Assembly (NCBI GenBank): GCA_002171655.1
Contig: NHEC01000062.1
Coordinates: forward strand, 1-53,511
Origin: Planctomycetes bacterium TMED75
GTDB lineage: Bacteria; Planctomycetota; Phycisphaerae; Phycisphaerales; SM1A02
Direction: 5' to 3'
DNA length: 53,511 nt
Positions within the stretch are counted from its first letter, which is position 1. Each line of letters opens with the position of its first letter. Below the pieces are notes generated by a model. That model ran no database searches. It saw only the letters and a list, made by a program, of their open reading frames with translations, and was not told the origin of the DNA. Both the position numbers and the translations under genes were made by a program. This document shows, in pieces, positions 32,666-41,292 of the stretch.

Positions 32666-33633
32666 CTTGCTGCTTCCGGAACCCCGGACTCCTGACTGGT
32701 ACCCGGCAGCATACCCGGTGGGATACGAGGCACCACGATCACCACCAGTCGTTCACGGGGAGTGTCTGGAATTCCAGATCTTCTTATGAAGAAAGCGCCA
32801 CCCAGGCTGGTGCTGGCTTGGATCCGGGCTGAATTTCGGGGTTGTTCCTGATTCGTGCCCGTTGGTTCGGAGGTGTCGAGTAAATCGTCCATTTGACGAG
32901 GTGCCGAGTTTTCGGGATCAGTCGCATTTTCCTCGGTGGTCTGTGCCATCGGAGCTGGCATGGTGGCGTCCTCGGTAGAGAATCCGCTGGTGATGATCAG
33001 CAACTGACCCGCAGGAATCATGCTTTCAGCCGCGAGGTTCGTGAATGTGTGGTTGCGCTTGCGTGAGGCACGGAGTACGGACACCGGAGAGCGGATGTCT
33101 GATTCATACCTCGGAACAAGTTCTATTCTCGTGCTGGCTCCGTCCAGGGAATGTTCCACCCACATTCGGCCGGCCATCGACAGGGTTCCATTGTCAACGA
33201 GCAGTTTTTCGTCCTGTATCTCGATGACCTTCCGTCCGGTGCGCGCCTCGACGATTGCCCGCCAATCAAGAATCTGTCCGCACCAGGTGCTCCTCGACCC
33301 GCCGATCAGCTGGGTGCTTGCGAGTATTTGTTCCAGTTCCTGCTCCGTCCCGCGCAGAATCCGAATGTCGTTGTCCAGGTACCTCCGTTGATCAGCGGGC
33401 TCCAATCCGGCATTGGTGTACTGATTCAGCAGTTGATTGAATTCCGAAGTGTCGGCCACTCTCCAGGCCAGCAGTTCGATTCCCATGAGATTCGGATTGG
33501 AACGAGGGAGTCCGTCTCTCAGCCCGCTGGTGGCTGGAGGAGCCTCCGTGCTGGGGGAAGCTTTCGGGGTTCCGGAGCATCCACTCCAAACCAGCTGACT
33601 CACCACCACCAGCTGGATCAGGAGTCGACTCAC
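32662..33633 (-). CDS. Lipoprotein of unknown function
   Basis: The 323-residue protein has a leader that ends in the lipobox WSGC (about 16-19), then a beta-rich domain (about 50-215) around ILDWRAIVEARTGRKVIEIQDEKLLVDNG, and a polar, disordered tail (about 225-290) before GGAFFIRRSGIPDTPRERLVVIVVPRI. The middle recalls the secretin-associated or pilus-type domains of other planctomycete lipoproteins, but I cannot name a family. The GTG start overlaps the stop of the LOG-family gene (GTGA) and its stop overlaps the pssA start, so translation is coupled through three genes. Confidence 0.7.
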   Translation of the reverse strand: MSRLLIQLVVVSQLVWSGCSGTPKASPSTEAPPATSGLRDGLPRSNPNLMGIELLAWRVADTSEFNQLLNQYTNAGLEPADQRRYLDNDIRILRGTEQELEQILASTQLIGGSRSTWCGQILDWRAIVEARTGRKVIEIQDEKLLVDNGTLSMAGRMWVEHSLDGASTRIELVPRYESDIRSPVSVLRASRKRNHTFTNLAAESMIPAGQLLIITSGFSTEDATMPAPMAQTTEENATDPENSAPRQMDDLLDTSEPTGTNQEQPRNSARIQASTSLGGAFFIRRSGIPDTPRERLVVIVVPRIPPGMLPGTSQESGVPEAAR

Positions 33634-34670
33634 TCCGCGTTCTCCATGGGGAATTCATTCACACGATCGATCATTCTTCGCAGAGTGCCAAATGAATACC
33701 TCCGGTGGAGGAAGTGGAGCCTTTTCAGTTCGAGTTCAGTCTTTTCACCCTTGAGCGGACCGCTTTGTTCAAGGCTTCCGTGCTCGATGATCGAATCAAA
33801 CTCCTTTGCCAGCTCCGCGATCTGTGACTCACGCAAGGGTTGCTTGATTCGCATGACGAATCGATCCTGTACGTAACGCGCGGATTGAAAACGACGGTAG
33901 AAGCGCATGATGTGCTCAATTGCCGATTCCTCATCCGGCGCGATGTAGTACAACCCGGGGTCTTCCGGACTGATCCATCCTCGCTCGAGAAGATTGTCGG
34001 TGATTCCTCGTTCCCAGCGTTGCCAATAGTCAACATCCGCACCTTGAAGCAGGATCACCGGCATGATGTTGCTTTTTCCGGTCTGAATGAGCGTCAGGCT
34101 TTCAAACAACTCGTCCTGGGTCCCAAACCCCCCCGGGTAGACCGCGATGGCGTCGGAGTTGCTCACAAACATCAGCTTGCGGGTGAAGAAGTATCTGAAG
34201 TTGATCAGCTTGGGATCGCCTTCAATGACGTCGTTGGCAGACGTTTCAAACGGCAGCCTGATTCGAAGTCCGAAGGACGCCTCTCGCGTTGGTCCTTCGT
34301 GTCCCGCCTTCATGATTCCATCGCCCGCACCGGTGATCGACATCCAGCCATGTTCGGCCAGCTTCTTACCGAAGGTGTGTGCGGAACGATAGTCCGGATG
34401 GTCTTCTGGAGTACGTGCTGATCCGAAGATCGAGACCTTGCGGACATCCGGGTAGTCGTTGAATACCTTGTAGGAGTAGCGCATCTCCTTCATGGCCCGA
34501 TTGAGCAGTTTCAATTGCCCAAGGTCCAGCCCGTCTTCGATCAACTTGATCGCAGTGACCATGAGCTCTCCAACCTGTCGCGCTGCGGCGTTGGGTGCGC
34601 CCTCGAGGCGACGGATCGCTTCTTCAGCAACCCAAGTCGGATCAATTGTGCCGTCATCTCTTCGCTTCAT
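33630..34670 (-). CDS. LOG-family (lysine decarboxylase-like) Rossmann protein
   Basis: The 346-residue protein contains the TIGR00730-like fold: VSIFGSARTPEDHPDY near 79, SITGAGDGIMKAGHEG, and the signature PGGFGTQDE (179-187), followed by IMPVILLQGADVDYW. Some members release cytokinin-type bases from nucleotide monophosphates, while the longer ones of this type, with about 70 extra N-terminal residues and a 130-residue C-terminal extension, have no settled role. TGTGAT lies 6 nt before the ATG and could be a -10, while GAGGA at 12 nt could serve as ribosome binding site. Confidence 0.8.
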   Translation of the reverse strand: MKRRDDGTIDPTWVAEEAIRRLEGAPNAAARQVGELMVTAIKLIEDGLDLGQLKLLNRAMKEMRYSYKVFNDYPDVRKVSIFGSARTPEDHPDYRSAHTFGKKLAEHGWMSITGAGDGIMKAGHEGPTREASFGLRIRLPFETSANDVIEGDPKLINFRYFFTRKLMFVSNSDAIAVYPGGFGTQDELFESLTLIQTGKSNIMPVILLQGADVDYWQRWERGITDNLLERGWISPEDPGLYYIAPDEESAIEHIMRFYRRFQSARYVQDRFVMRIKQPLRESQIAELAKEFDSIIEHGSLEQSGPLKGEKTELELKRLHFLHRRYSFGTLRRMIDRVNEFPMENAE

Positions 34671-34721
34671 CTGCTGATCACATCCTCGATTTATGGTTGG
34701 TTGCCCGGAAGGTTCCGGGTT

Positions 34722-37700
34722 TTATTCGATCTGACTCTGGACAGGTTCCTGGAGGGAGGGGCGATCCTCGACTTCCGCTCCATCTCCCAGGATCGGCAGG
34801 ACCTCGATAGCGGCGTTTGGTTCGTCGAGTGTACCGGTCACGTTGATCGCGTACAGGATTCCAGTGACACTACCGATGATGTCGCTGAAAATCGGGATTG
34901 TCCCTCGTGGGAACAGTCTGAGTGCGATTCTCCAGTCCTCCAGCGACATCTCGCCCGATCCCTGCAGCTGCAGGCCCGGTGAGCTGAGCATGAACTCATC
35001 AAAGATCATCAAATCACCATCGATGTTGAATTCGATTTCGGCAAATTCGATGCTCGAACTCACTGGCAACATGAGCTGTGAAATCTGAAGAATGCTGAAG
35101 GTCAGGGGTGAATTCGTCATCTGGCCGTCCTGAATCAGAATCATCCCCCGCCCATTCTTCGACGAAGGGTCCTCGATCAGGCCGGTTACCTGAACTCGCC
35201 CGAGGACGGTGCCGACCGTGCCCTCTGCCACCGGATCCTCCTGATTGCGGCTGAGCTCCTCGAGGGAGGCGTCTTCCAGATGAACGTCGATGTCCCACTC
35301 GGTGGTTTCGAGATTCAAGTTCAATTCGGCGAACACGGCGCCCTCCGCGATCCGACCAAGCATGTCTTCGAGGTGGAAGACCTCGTCCTCGTCCAGCTGC
35401 ATGCCGGCGGTGAAGTCACTGACTCGTCGGCCCTGCACATTCAGTCGGTTCCCGTTGATGCTTCCGGAGAGGTGCTTCACCAGCTGGTCGAGTGAGCGGT
35501 CATACTCGGCCGTGCATTCGAACGTGATGCTGGCGTCGAATTCATCGAAGGAGGGCCCAGCTTCGAATCGTCCCTGTTCCACATCGATGGTCGTGTTGAA
35601 TTCGAATCGTTGGGGCCTGTCGATGGGCGCATCCTCGTCCCAGCTTGCTGAAAGACGAGTTCCCATCAGTTCGAAGGGGCCGTCGGCTGCGAAATCAATC
35701 GATCGCAACGCGGTTGAAACAGGGGGGGGGAGGTAGGCGTAATAGTCATCCGGCAGCTGAGACAGCTTGTAGTGCATGTCGAGTTCCGCATGAATCTGAT
35801 CGTTCACGGTGATGTTGCCGTTGAGGTTGATGGTTCCCGGTGCGGGGATCTGGGCGATGAGATGTTCCAGCTCGAATCGACCCGGCTCAATGTACAGTGC
35901 ACCGGTTTCGAAACTGGCATGTATCCGCTGTCCATCCAGATCGACGCTCATGCTCTCCGGGGCGACATCGATCGCATAGTCAGCCTCACCTCCATCGGAC
36001 TCGGGTATGCCTCGATACTCGAAGTGACTCTCGAATCGACCGCTTGGAGCGAGCTCCTGCCAGGTTTCGAGGATTCGTTGGACTCCGATCAGATCGAACA
36101 TGACTTCCAGCACCGGGGATTGGAACTTGCCGTTGTGCACACTCCCATCCAGGACCAGCAGTCTTCCATCCTGAGGGATTCCATAGGAACCATCCAGGAG
36201 AAGGCCCCCGTGGTTGTATCCACTCCCGGAAACATCGAGCACCAAGTCCTCGAAAAGGATTTCCTCGGGCTTTATGATGATGTTTCCCTGCTCCCGAACG
36301 ACCACGACATCTTCGCCGTTGAGGTCGAGAGTGATCGATTGCGGTTTCACGTCGACCCTCGAGTCCCGCCGGCCTTGAGGAGACTGTTCCCATTCAAGAC
36401 TGGCATTGAAGGTGCCTCGGGGATCGAAGCGTGCCCACAGATCCCCGATCCTCGACTGATTGTTGCTGGGAACGAAGTCGATCAGGTACTCCTCCATCTG
36501 GAGGTTCGTGAACTCCACGTCAAGCTGGCTTGCGTCCGTGATCCTGCTCAGCATGCCGGTGGCTTCCACCACCCCTCCCAGTCGTTCGCCCCTGAATTCA
36601 TTGAGCGTGGTCTCTTCGGGATCGACTTGTAAGAAAGCCGAGCACGATTTCAAGCGAAACCCTTCCGGCCAAATGACTCCGGCTCGAGCGAAGAAATCCG
36701 ACAGCTTCATGTCTGGAGTAATCGAACCCTCACTGAGTCTGGTCTGGAATCGAAGCACGGGATCCTCAGACGGATTTCTTCGATCACCCCTGAGCGTTCC
36801 TTCGACATCGATCTTTCCCTTGAGGCCGAGTGCGGCCAGCGCCTCGGCGGCCTCGCTCCTCCAGGAGCCAGGCCAGTTGTTGGGATCAATCGGTTGGTCA
36901 TCCCCACTCGGGGGAAGGGCAGCCAGCAGTGTCTCGGTGAGTTCCACCTGTATTGCCGCAAAGCTGACATCGATCACCGAAATCGGATCCGCCCCTTCGG
37001 GGGTGTCGGGATTGTGGATCGAGCCGCGGATCACTCCTGTTCCACCGCTTGGAGTCGTGAAGAACAGTCCGTCATCGATCAGGATGTCATCGGGCGTCAG
37101 CGTGATCCGAGACTCCTCGAGGTGAATCGGGTAGGGGAAGTCCGAGACCACCACGTTGCCTTCGCTGATATCGATGTCGCCGGTGAGAAACACCGGTTGG
37201 TCTTCACCCGCCGGGCTTGTCACCTTCAGGTCGAAGGAAAACGTGCCGCCCAGTTTGAACGGCCCCGCCTGGATGATCCGGTCCAACCTCTCGGCTTCGA
37301 GGGTAAGGGTCTGTCGTTGTTTCTCCGCGTCTTCATCCAGTCCAGTGAGCTGCCTGAGTATTCGGGTTCGCTCCTTGATCGCTTTTTCAACGTCTTGTCG
37401 GGTACTCAGCAACCCCGCTTCGCGGAGTCGGAGTTCGGCATGTGTGTCAAAGAAACGATCCCAGGTACGCCGCCGCCAGCCATCGAGTGCCGAACGGAAC
37501 ACTCGATCCGCAGGCACGTCTCGTCCACGAATCGTGACATCGATCGCTGCCGCCGAACCGGGATCGACGATGGTGCCTTCGACCATCACCGATCCGCCCA
37601 TGGGGCCGGTGCCGATCAGGCGACTGATCGTGACCAGATCGTCGTCGAACACGATGTTTGCTCGGACGTTCTCAAGGGGGTAGGGAAATCGGGAATATCG

Positions 37701-39125
37701 TCCGGTTCCATTGTCGACCACGACTTCGCCGCTGGTCTGAATCGGGCTGGCGATCGGGTTGCCATCCTCCCCCGGTATCGGATCCTTCCGGTTCAAGCGG
37801 GCCCGGATGTTGACCCGCCACTGCTCCACCCCGAATTCCGAGAATGCCAGTGCCGCCGCACGAGGGAGGATCACGCCTGCTCCGTCGGAACGAATTTCGA
37901 AATTGGGAACGTTGATGTCCAGTACGAACGGTGCGACATCGAAGACGTGCCGAGAGACCTCGTCACCATCCGACCAGTCCACGTCCTGGTTCGAGCGGTC
38001 CTTGAGGTCCATTTCGAACGCCATGACGATAGGAATCGAGTCGGTATTCCCGGCCTGGCCGGTCAGCTCTCCCTTGAATTCCTCGATGAAAAGGCGTTCC
38101 TGCTCCAGACGGAGCCGACCTGAATCAATCTTGACCAGGGGTTTCTGCCCGGCATTGGTGACGATGCCCGCATCCAGTCTGGACCAGGTGTCCTGGTCGT
38201 CAATACTGGGAATGATCATGCTGGCCGAGCCCAGATCCAGGCTCGCCGAGAGCTGCATCGCCTCGTCTCGCGAGACCTCGAGTCGATCGATCACGCCCTC
38301 CAAAGCCATCGATTCCGTGGCCTTGCGAAGCTCGATCGGCAGCATGCCCAACAGATCCTTGGTGACGACCAGATCATCCATCGACGCATCGAATGTCAGT
38401 GCACTGATGTCAATTCGACCCTTGAGCACCGTGGAAGTGGTGGTCGGTCCTGCATCACTCACGAAGTTGAAGAAGAACTCGCTTCGATTGGTTGATTCCG
38501 AGACGAGGTCTCCTGAGAGCAGGATCTCCCCGCTCTTTTTCCATCCTGTCTCGTCGGCCACTCCCATTTCCATCGTGAAATCACGAATGTCGATGCGTTT
38601 GGGCGGATCGCCATCTCCACCATCACCTTGCGCAGGCTGCAGGGAAAGCACGTTGAATCGGCCGGGTTCGGTCCCGCTTTCCGCAATCCGAAAATTCATC
38701 CCCTCGACTTCCATCCGCTTGATCTCGAATGATCCGGTCTTCAGTGCACTGGTGTTGAGTTCGATCCGAGCACGGTCGATGCGGATCACCTCACCAGCCA
38801 TGGCGTTCCACCCGGGTGCCTGAACCACCAGTTTGGTGATTTCAAGTTCGTTGAAATCCAGCCAGTGGATCGATCCGATCTCGATCTCCCCTCCAAAGGT
38901 CGCTTCGATGTGGGGACGTGCGATCGATTTCAAGACGAACGACCTGGTAGCGAGGAACACCCCGATCGCTGCCAGCAGCAGCAGCAGGCCACAGCCAAAG
39001 AGGACCCGCCGGTAGAACCTTCCGGTGAATTTGAATCGGTTGTTGTCCTTCACTGTCCCGATGGGTTCTGCCCTTTTCAGCCACGGCCTTTGAAAAAGAG
39101 GTCTTGCGCCGTTTTTTTCTTCCAA
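34722..39125 (-). CDS. Giant AsmA-like membrane-anchored protein
   Basis: The 1467-residue protein has one N-terminal membrane segment (about 41-60, VLFGCGLLLLLAAIGVFL) and a very long beta-rich exported part. Repeating strands with patterns such as 'LxLxDGxxxFEDLxLxxxG' and the final stretch LQLQGSGEMSLEDWRIALRLFPRG, then SVTGILYAINVTGTLDEPNA, are typical of AsmA/TamB/YhdP-like C-terminal regions. Known relatives form lipid-transfer bridges between the two membranes, and the neighbouring pssA fits a lipid context, but this is inference. A short helical insert rich in Arg, Glu and Gln (about 545-610) interrupts the strands. The start is TTG 39125, with TACAAT 5 nt upstream; the GTG at about residue 25 is the alternative. 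Eight or nine C residues in a row occur near 35722-35730. Confidence 0.8.
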   Translation of the reverse strand: MEEKNGARPLFQRPWLKRAEPIGTVKDNNRFKFTGRFYRRVLFGCGLLLLLAAIGVFLATRSFVLKSIARPHIEATFGGEIEIGSIHWLDFNELEITKLVVQAPGWNAMAGEVIRIDRARIELNTSALKTGSFEIKRMEVEGMNFRIAESGTEPGRFNVLSLQPAQGDGGDGDPPKRIDIRDFTMEMGVADETGWKKSGEILLSGDLVSESTNRSEFFFNFVSDAGPTTTSTVLKGRIDISALTFDASMDDLVVTKDLLGMLPIELRKATESMALEGVIDRLEVSRDEAMQLSASLDLGSASMIIPSIDDQDTWSRLDAGIVTNAGQKPLVKIDSGRLRLEQERLFIEEFKGELTGQAGNTDSIPIVMAFEMDLKDRSNQDVDWSDGDEVSRHVFDVAPFVLDINVPNFEIRSDGAGVILPRAAALAFSEFGVEQWRVNIRARLNRKDPIPGEDGNPIASPIQTSGEVVVDNGTGRYSRFPYPLENVRANIVFDDDLVTISRLIGTGPMGGSVMVEGTIVDPGSAAAIDVTIRGRDVPADRVFRSALDGWRRRTWDRFFDTHAELRLREAGLLSTRQDVEKAIKERTRILRQLTGLDEDAEKQRQTLTLEAERLDRIIQAGPFKLGGTFSFDLKVTSPAGEDQPVFLTGDIDISEGNVVVSDFPYPIHLEESRITLTPDDILIDDGLFFTTPSGGTGVIRGSIHNPDTPEGADPISVIDVSFAAIQVELTETLLAALPPSGDDQPIDPNNWPGSWRSEAAEALAALGLKGKIDVEGTLRGDRRNPSEDPVLRFQTRLSEGSITPDMKLSDFFARAGVIWPEGFRLKSCSAFLQVDPEETTLNEFRGERLGGVVEATGMLSRITDASQLDVEFTNLQMEEYLIDFVPSNNQSRIGDLWARFDPRGTFNASLEWEQSPQGRRDSRVDVKPQSITLDLNGEDVVVVREQGNIIIKPEEILFEDLVLDVSGSGYNHGGLLLDGSYGIPQDGRLLVLDGSVHNGKFQSPVLEVMFDLIGVQRILETWQELAPSGRFESHFEYRGIPESDGGEADYAIDVAPESMSVDLDGQRIHASFETGALYIEPGRFELEHLIAQIPAPGTINLNGNITVNDQIHAELDMHYKLSQLPDDYYAYLPPPVSTALRSIDFAADGPFELMGTRLSASWDEDAPIDRPQRFEFNTTIDVEQGRFEAGPSFDEFDASITFECTAEYDRSLDQLVKHLSGSINGNRLNVQGRRVSDFTAGMQLDEDEVFHLEDMLGRIAEGAVFAELNLNLETTEWDIDVHLEDASLEELSRNQEDPVAEGTVGTVLGRVQVTGLIEDPSSKNGRGMILIQDGQMTNSPLTFSILQISQLMLPVSSSIEFAEIEFNIDGDLMIFDEFMLSSPGLQLQGSGEMSLEDWRIALRLFPRGTIPIFSDIIGSVTGILYAINVTGTLDEPNAAIEVLPILGDGAEVEDRPSLQEPVQSQIE

Positions 39126-39164
39126 CCAATATTGTATTCAGACCGTCGGGGTACAATGGCTGTA
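39126..39164. promoter_or_regulatory. Divergent promoter region between AsmA-like gene and small membrane protein gene
   Basis: On the minus strand TACAAT (39131-39136) lies 5 nt before TTG 39125. On the plus strand TACAAT (39152-39157) lies 7 nt before ATG 39165. The two start sites are only 39 nt apart. Confidence 0.5.
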
Positions 39165-39440
39165 ATGGATGTCTTCTTTGAGAACATTGTCCTGATGCTG
39201 CTCCTGATGCTGCTCCTGGTGGCGGCCAGCGCATTTCTCTTCATTCTCATTATCCGTCGAGCATGTCAGCCACGTATTTCACCCCTGCGACCTCCGAAAC
39301 CTCCTGCCCCTCCATCAGGAGGTGATTCCAACCGGGTCGATCCCTGGGTGGAGTCCGGACGACGATTCACAATGGGCTCCGAGCCCTCCTCGGATTCGGG
39401 TTCCGACGAGGGCCCTGCTCTGGGAGAACGGTTTGAGTGA
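39165..39440 (+). CDS. Small single-pass membrane protein
   Basis: The 91-residue protein has one strong membrane segment (about 7-28, IVLMLLLMLLLVAASAFLFILII), then a basic junction (RRACQPR) and a disordered tail rich in Pro, Ser and Gly. No family recognised. The ATG at 39165 was chosen because TACAAT stands 7 nt before it, as at other starts; an ATG at 39156 would fall inside the -10 element. Its stop overlaps the next start by 8 nt. Confidence 0.6.
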   Translation: MDVFFENIVLMLLLMLLLVAASAFLFILIIRRACQPRISPLRPPKPPAPPSGGDSNRVDPWVESGRRFTMGSEPSSDSGSDEGPALGERFE

Positions 39441-40182
39441 GGGGAGAATCATGGTCACCGGAGCCGCCCGTCGAGTCGGCCGATCCATATCGATCGAGCT
39501 GGCGAAACGAGGGTTCGACCTTGTTCTGACCGGGCGTACCTCCCTTGAAGCGTGTCGTGAAACTGCAGAGCTCTGTCGTGAAGCGGCGGGGGCGCACTCA
39601 ATCGATGTCACGGTCCTGGAACTCGCACTGGAATCCGAGGCTTCCATCCGGCACACCTGTGACGAGGTGGCCCGGGGCGGGCTTGATGGCATCGTGCACA
39701 ACGCTTCCAGCTACCGACGAACTCCACTCGCGACACTTTCTTCGGCTGAGCTGCTCGAGCTCTACCACGTCAACGCGGTGGGGCCGCTTCTGATCACATC
39801 GCTGCTGGCCCCTGTTCTTCGTTCCTCCCAGTGCGAGGGGGGCGGGTCCGTGGTGTGCCTTGGAGACATCCATGCGGATGGACAGCCGCGAAGACACTAC
39901 GCGGGCTACCTCGCCTCCAAAGCCGCCTTGCATCAGATGGTGGAGTCCCTGGCTCTGGAACTCGCACCTGAGATCCGGGTCAATGGAATTGCCCCCGGGG
40001 TGGTGGCCTTCGCACCCGGAGAGATGACCACCCAGGAGGAGGAACGTTACATCGACCGGATTCCGCTGGGACGAAGTGGCACGCTCGAAGAGGCGGCTCG
40101 AACGGTGAGCTGGATGCTGCTGGATGCCCATTACATCACCGGCACCGTCCTCAGCTTGTGCGGCGGTCGTTCTCTGCGCTGA
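39433..40182 (+). CDS. Short-chain dehydrogenase/reductase, pteridine-reductase-like (FolM type)
   Basis: The 249-residue oxidoreductase has the SDR cofactor motif in the form TGAARRVG (TGxxxRxG, characteristic of pteridine reductases), HNAS, CLGDIHADG in place of the usual catalytic Ser strand, an active-site YLASK (YxxxK), LAPEIRVNGIAPG, and the C-terminal TGTVLSLCGGRSL. The Asp after the Ser position and the RR pair are seen in PTR1/FolM proteins that reduce dihydrobiopterin, dihydrofolate or dihydromonapterin. I favour TTG 39433 because GGGAG (39422-39426) precedes it by 6 nt and the first beta strand is then complete (GRIMVTGA). ATG 39451 with GAGGGGAG upstream is the alternative. Confidence 0.83.
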   Translation: MSEGRIMVTGAARRVGRSISIELAKRGFDLVLTGRTSLEACRETAELCREAAGAHSIDVTVLELALESEASIRHTCDEVARGGLDGIVHNASSYRRTPLATLSSAELLELYHVNAVGPLLITSLLAPVLRSSQCEGGGSVVCLGDIHADGQPRRHYAGYLASKAALHQMVESLALELAPEIRVNGIAPGVVAFAPGEMTTQEEERYIDRIPLGRSGTLEEAARTVSWMLLDAHYITGTVLSLCGGRSLR

Positions 40183-40219
40183 GCGAATCCGTCCGACCTC
40201 TCTTCCAGATGCCGGAGAC

Positions 40220-41272
40220 TCACCGTCCCTGTCGCAGGCTTTCCACCACCGAAGGGGGGGCGCCGGCGGTTTCCGCGAGGTTCAGCCACGCGGCGGCCTC
40301 TTCGAACTCCTCTGCTCGAATCCAGCATTCTGCTGCCGCGAGCATCGAGGTGACATCACCGGTATTCTGGCGATTGAATCGTTCCCAGACCTCTGCCGCA
40401 CGTCGATGTTCTCCGAGGTCCGTGCAGGCAGCGGCCAGCTCACTGGAGGATCCCCGGGTGTGCTCCGAGGAATCGATCGCATAGAGCAGGTCCGCCGCTC
40501 GACGCGCCTGGCCTGCTTCTCGAAGAATCCTGGCTTCGGCGACTCGGAAGGGAAAACCGGACTCCGTACCTCGGGCCACCGAACGACTGCGTGCGGTCCG
40601 AATCGCAGCAAGTGCCTCGTCGAACTTCTGCAGCTGTCTCTGGCACTCCGCCCGACCCGCCCATGCCCAGGGTTCGTCCGGTGCGATCTCGATCGCCCGA
40701 TCAAACCACGTGATCGCTTCTTCGGGATGCTCCAGTCGAGTGAGGGTGTTCGCGGCAAAGATGGGATGCGTTGGATCGGTCGGATCCGTGCTCGCCGCTC
40801 TGATGTGCAGCACGCAGGCTCGTTCCAGATCCCCGGTGGCGGCGGCCGCCAGCGCGGCCTGGTGCAGAAGCGGGGCCTCGGCCATGCTCCCTGCATGCGT
40901 CAATGCCGACTGGTAGGAGGTATCCGCTTGTTGCCGCAAGGTCGCTGCATTGACCAGATCTCCGCTCTGATCGGCGAGCGATCCCAGGATCAACAGACAG
41001 TTTCCGTGTGCCTGAAGCGCCACAATCGAATCCGGATCCAGTTCGACCAGGCGTGCGGCAATCACTTCCGCCTTGGAGGCGTCGCCATCGGACAGCCAGC
41101 GATCAACCGCGACCAGGCCTTCCTGAAAACGATCGGGGTTGAAGGTCTTCTCCGCAAAGGGGGTTGAGGCCGGTTCATCCTCCCCACAGCCTCCGAGCCA
41201 GGTCAGGGCCATGAGGCTCAGGACGAGGATTGCAGGACTCGTTGGGTGTTTTCGATGTGTCCGTTGGTTCAT
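40220..41272 (-). CDS. TPR-repeat lipoprotein
   Basis: The 350-residue protein has a signal peptide with lipobox LGGC (about 26-29) and then helical repeats of the TPR kind from about 50 to 340, such as NTLTRLEHPEEAITWFDRAIEIAPDEPWAWAGRAECQRQL, whose A-x-x-x-Y/F-x-x-A-L and P spacing is clear. It probably acts as a protein-binding scaffold at the membrane. CATGAT lies exactly 6 nt before the ATG on the minus strand and overlaps the -10 element of valS. Confidence 0.82.
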   Translation of the reverse strand: MNQRTHRKHPTSPAILVLSLMALTWLGGCGEDEPASTPFAEKTFNPDRFQEGLVAVDRWLSDGDASKAEVIAARLVELDPDSIVALQAHGNCLLILGSLADQSGDLVNAATLRQQADTSYQSALTHAGSMAEAPLLHQAALAAAATGDLERACVLHIRAASTDPTDPTHPIFAANTLTRLEHPEEAITWFDRAIEIAPDEPWAWAGRAECQRQLQKFDEALAAIRTARSRSVARGTESGFPFRVAEARILREAGQARRAADLLYAIDSSEHTRGSSSELAAACTDLGEHRRAAEVWERFNRQNTGDVTSMLAAAECWIRAEEFEEAAAWLNLAETAGAPPSVVESLRQGR

Positions 41273-41292
41273 GTTCGTATCATGTCCGTCTC
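41273..41292. promoter_or_regulatory. Overlapping divergent -10 elements between TPR lipoprotein and valS
   Basis: Only 20 nt separate the two start codons. TATCAT (41278-41283) serves valS, 9 nt before its ATG. CATGAT on the other strand (41279-41284) serves the TPR lipoprotein, 6 nt before its ATG. The two hexamers share five bases. Confidence 0.55.

Noticed and set aside
36894-38123. 409-residue plus-strand open frame opposite the AsmA-like gene
   Set aside because: The minus-strand frame is continuous over 4.4 kb with AsmA-type C-terminal features, while this frame has no domain.
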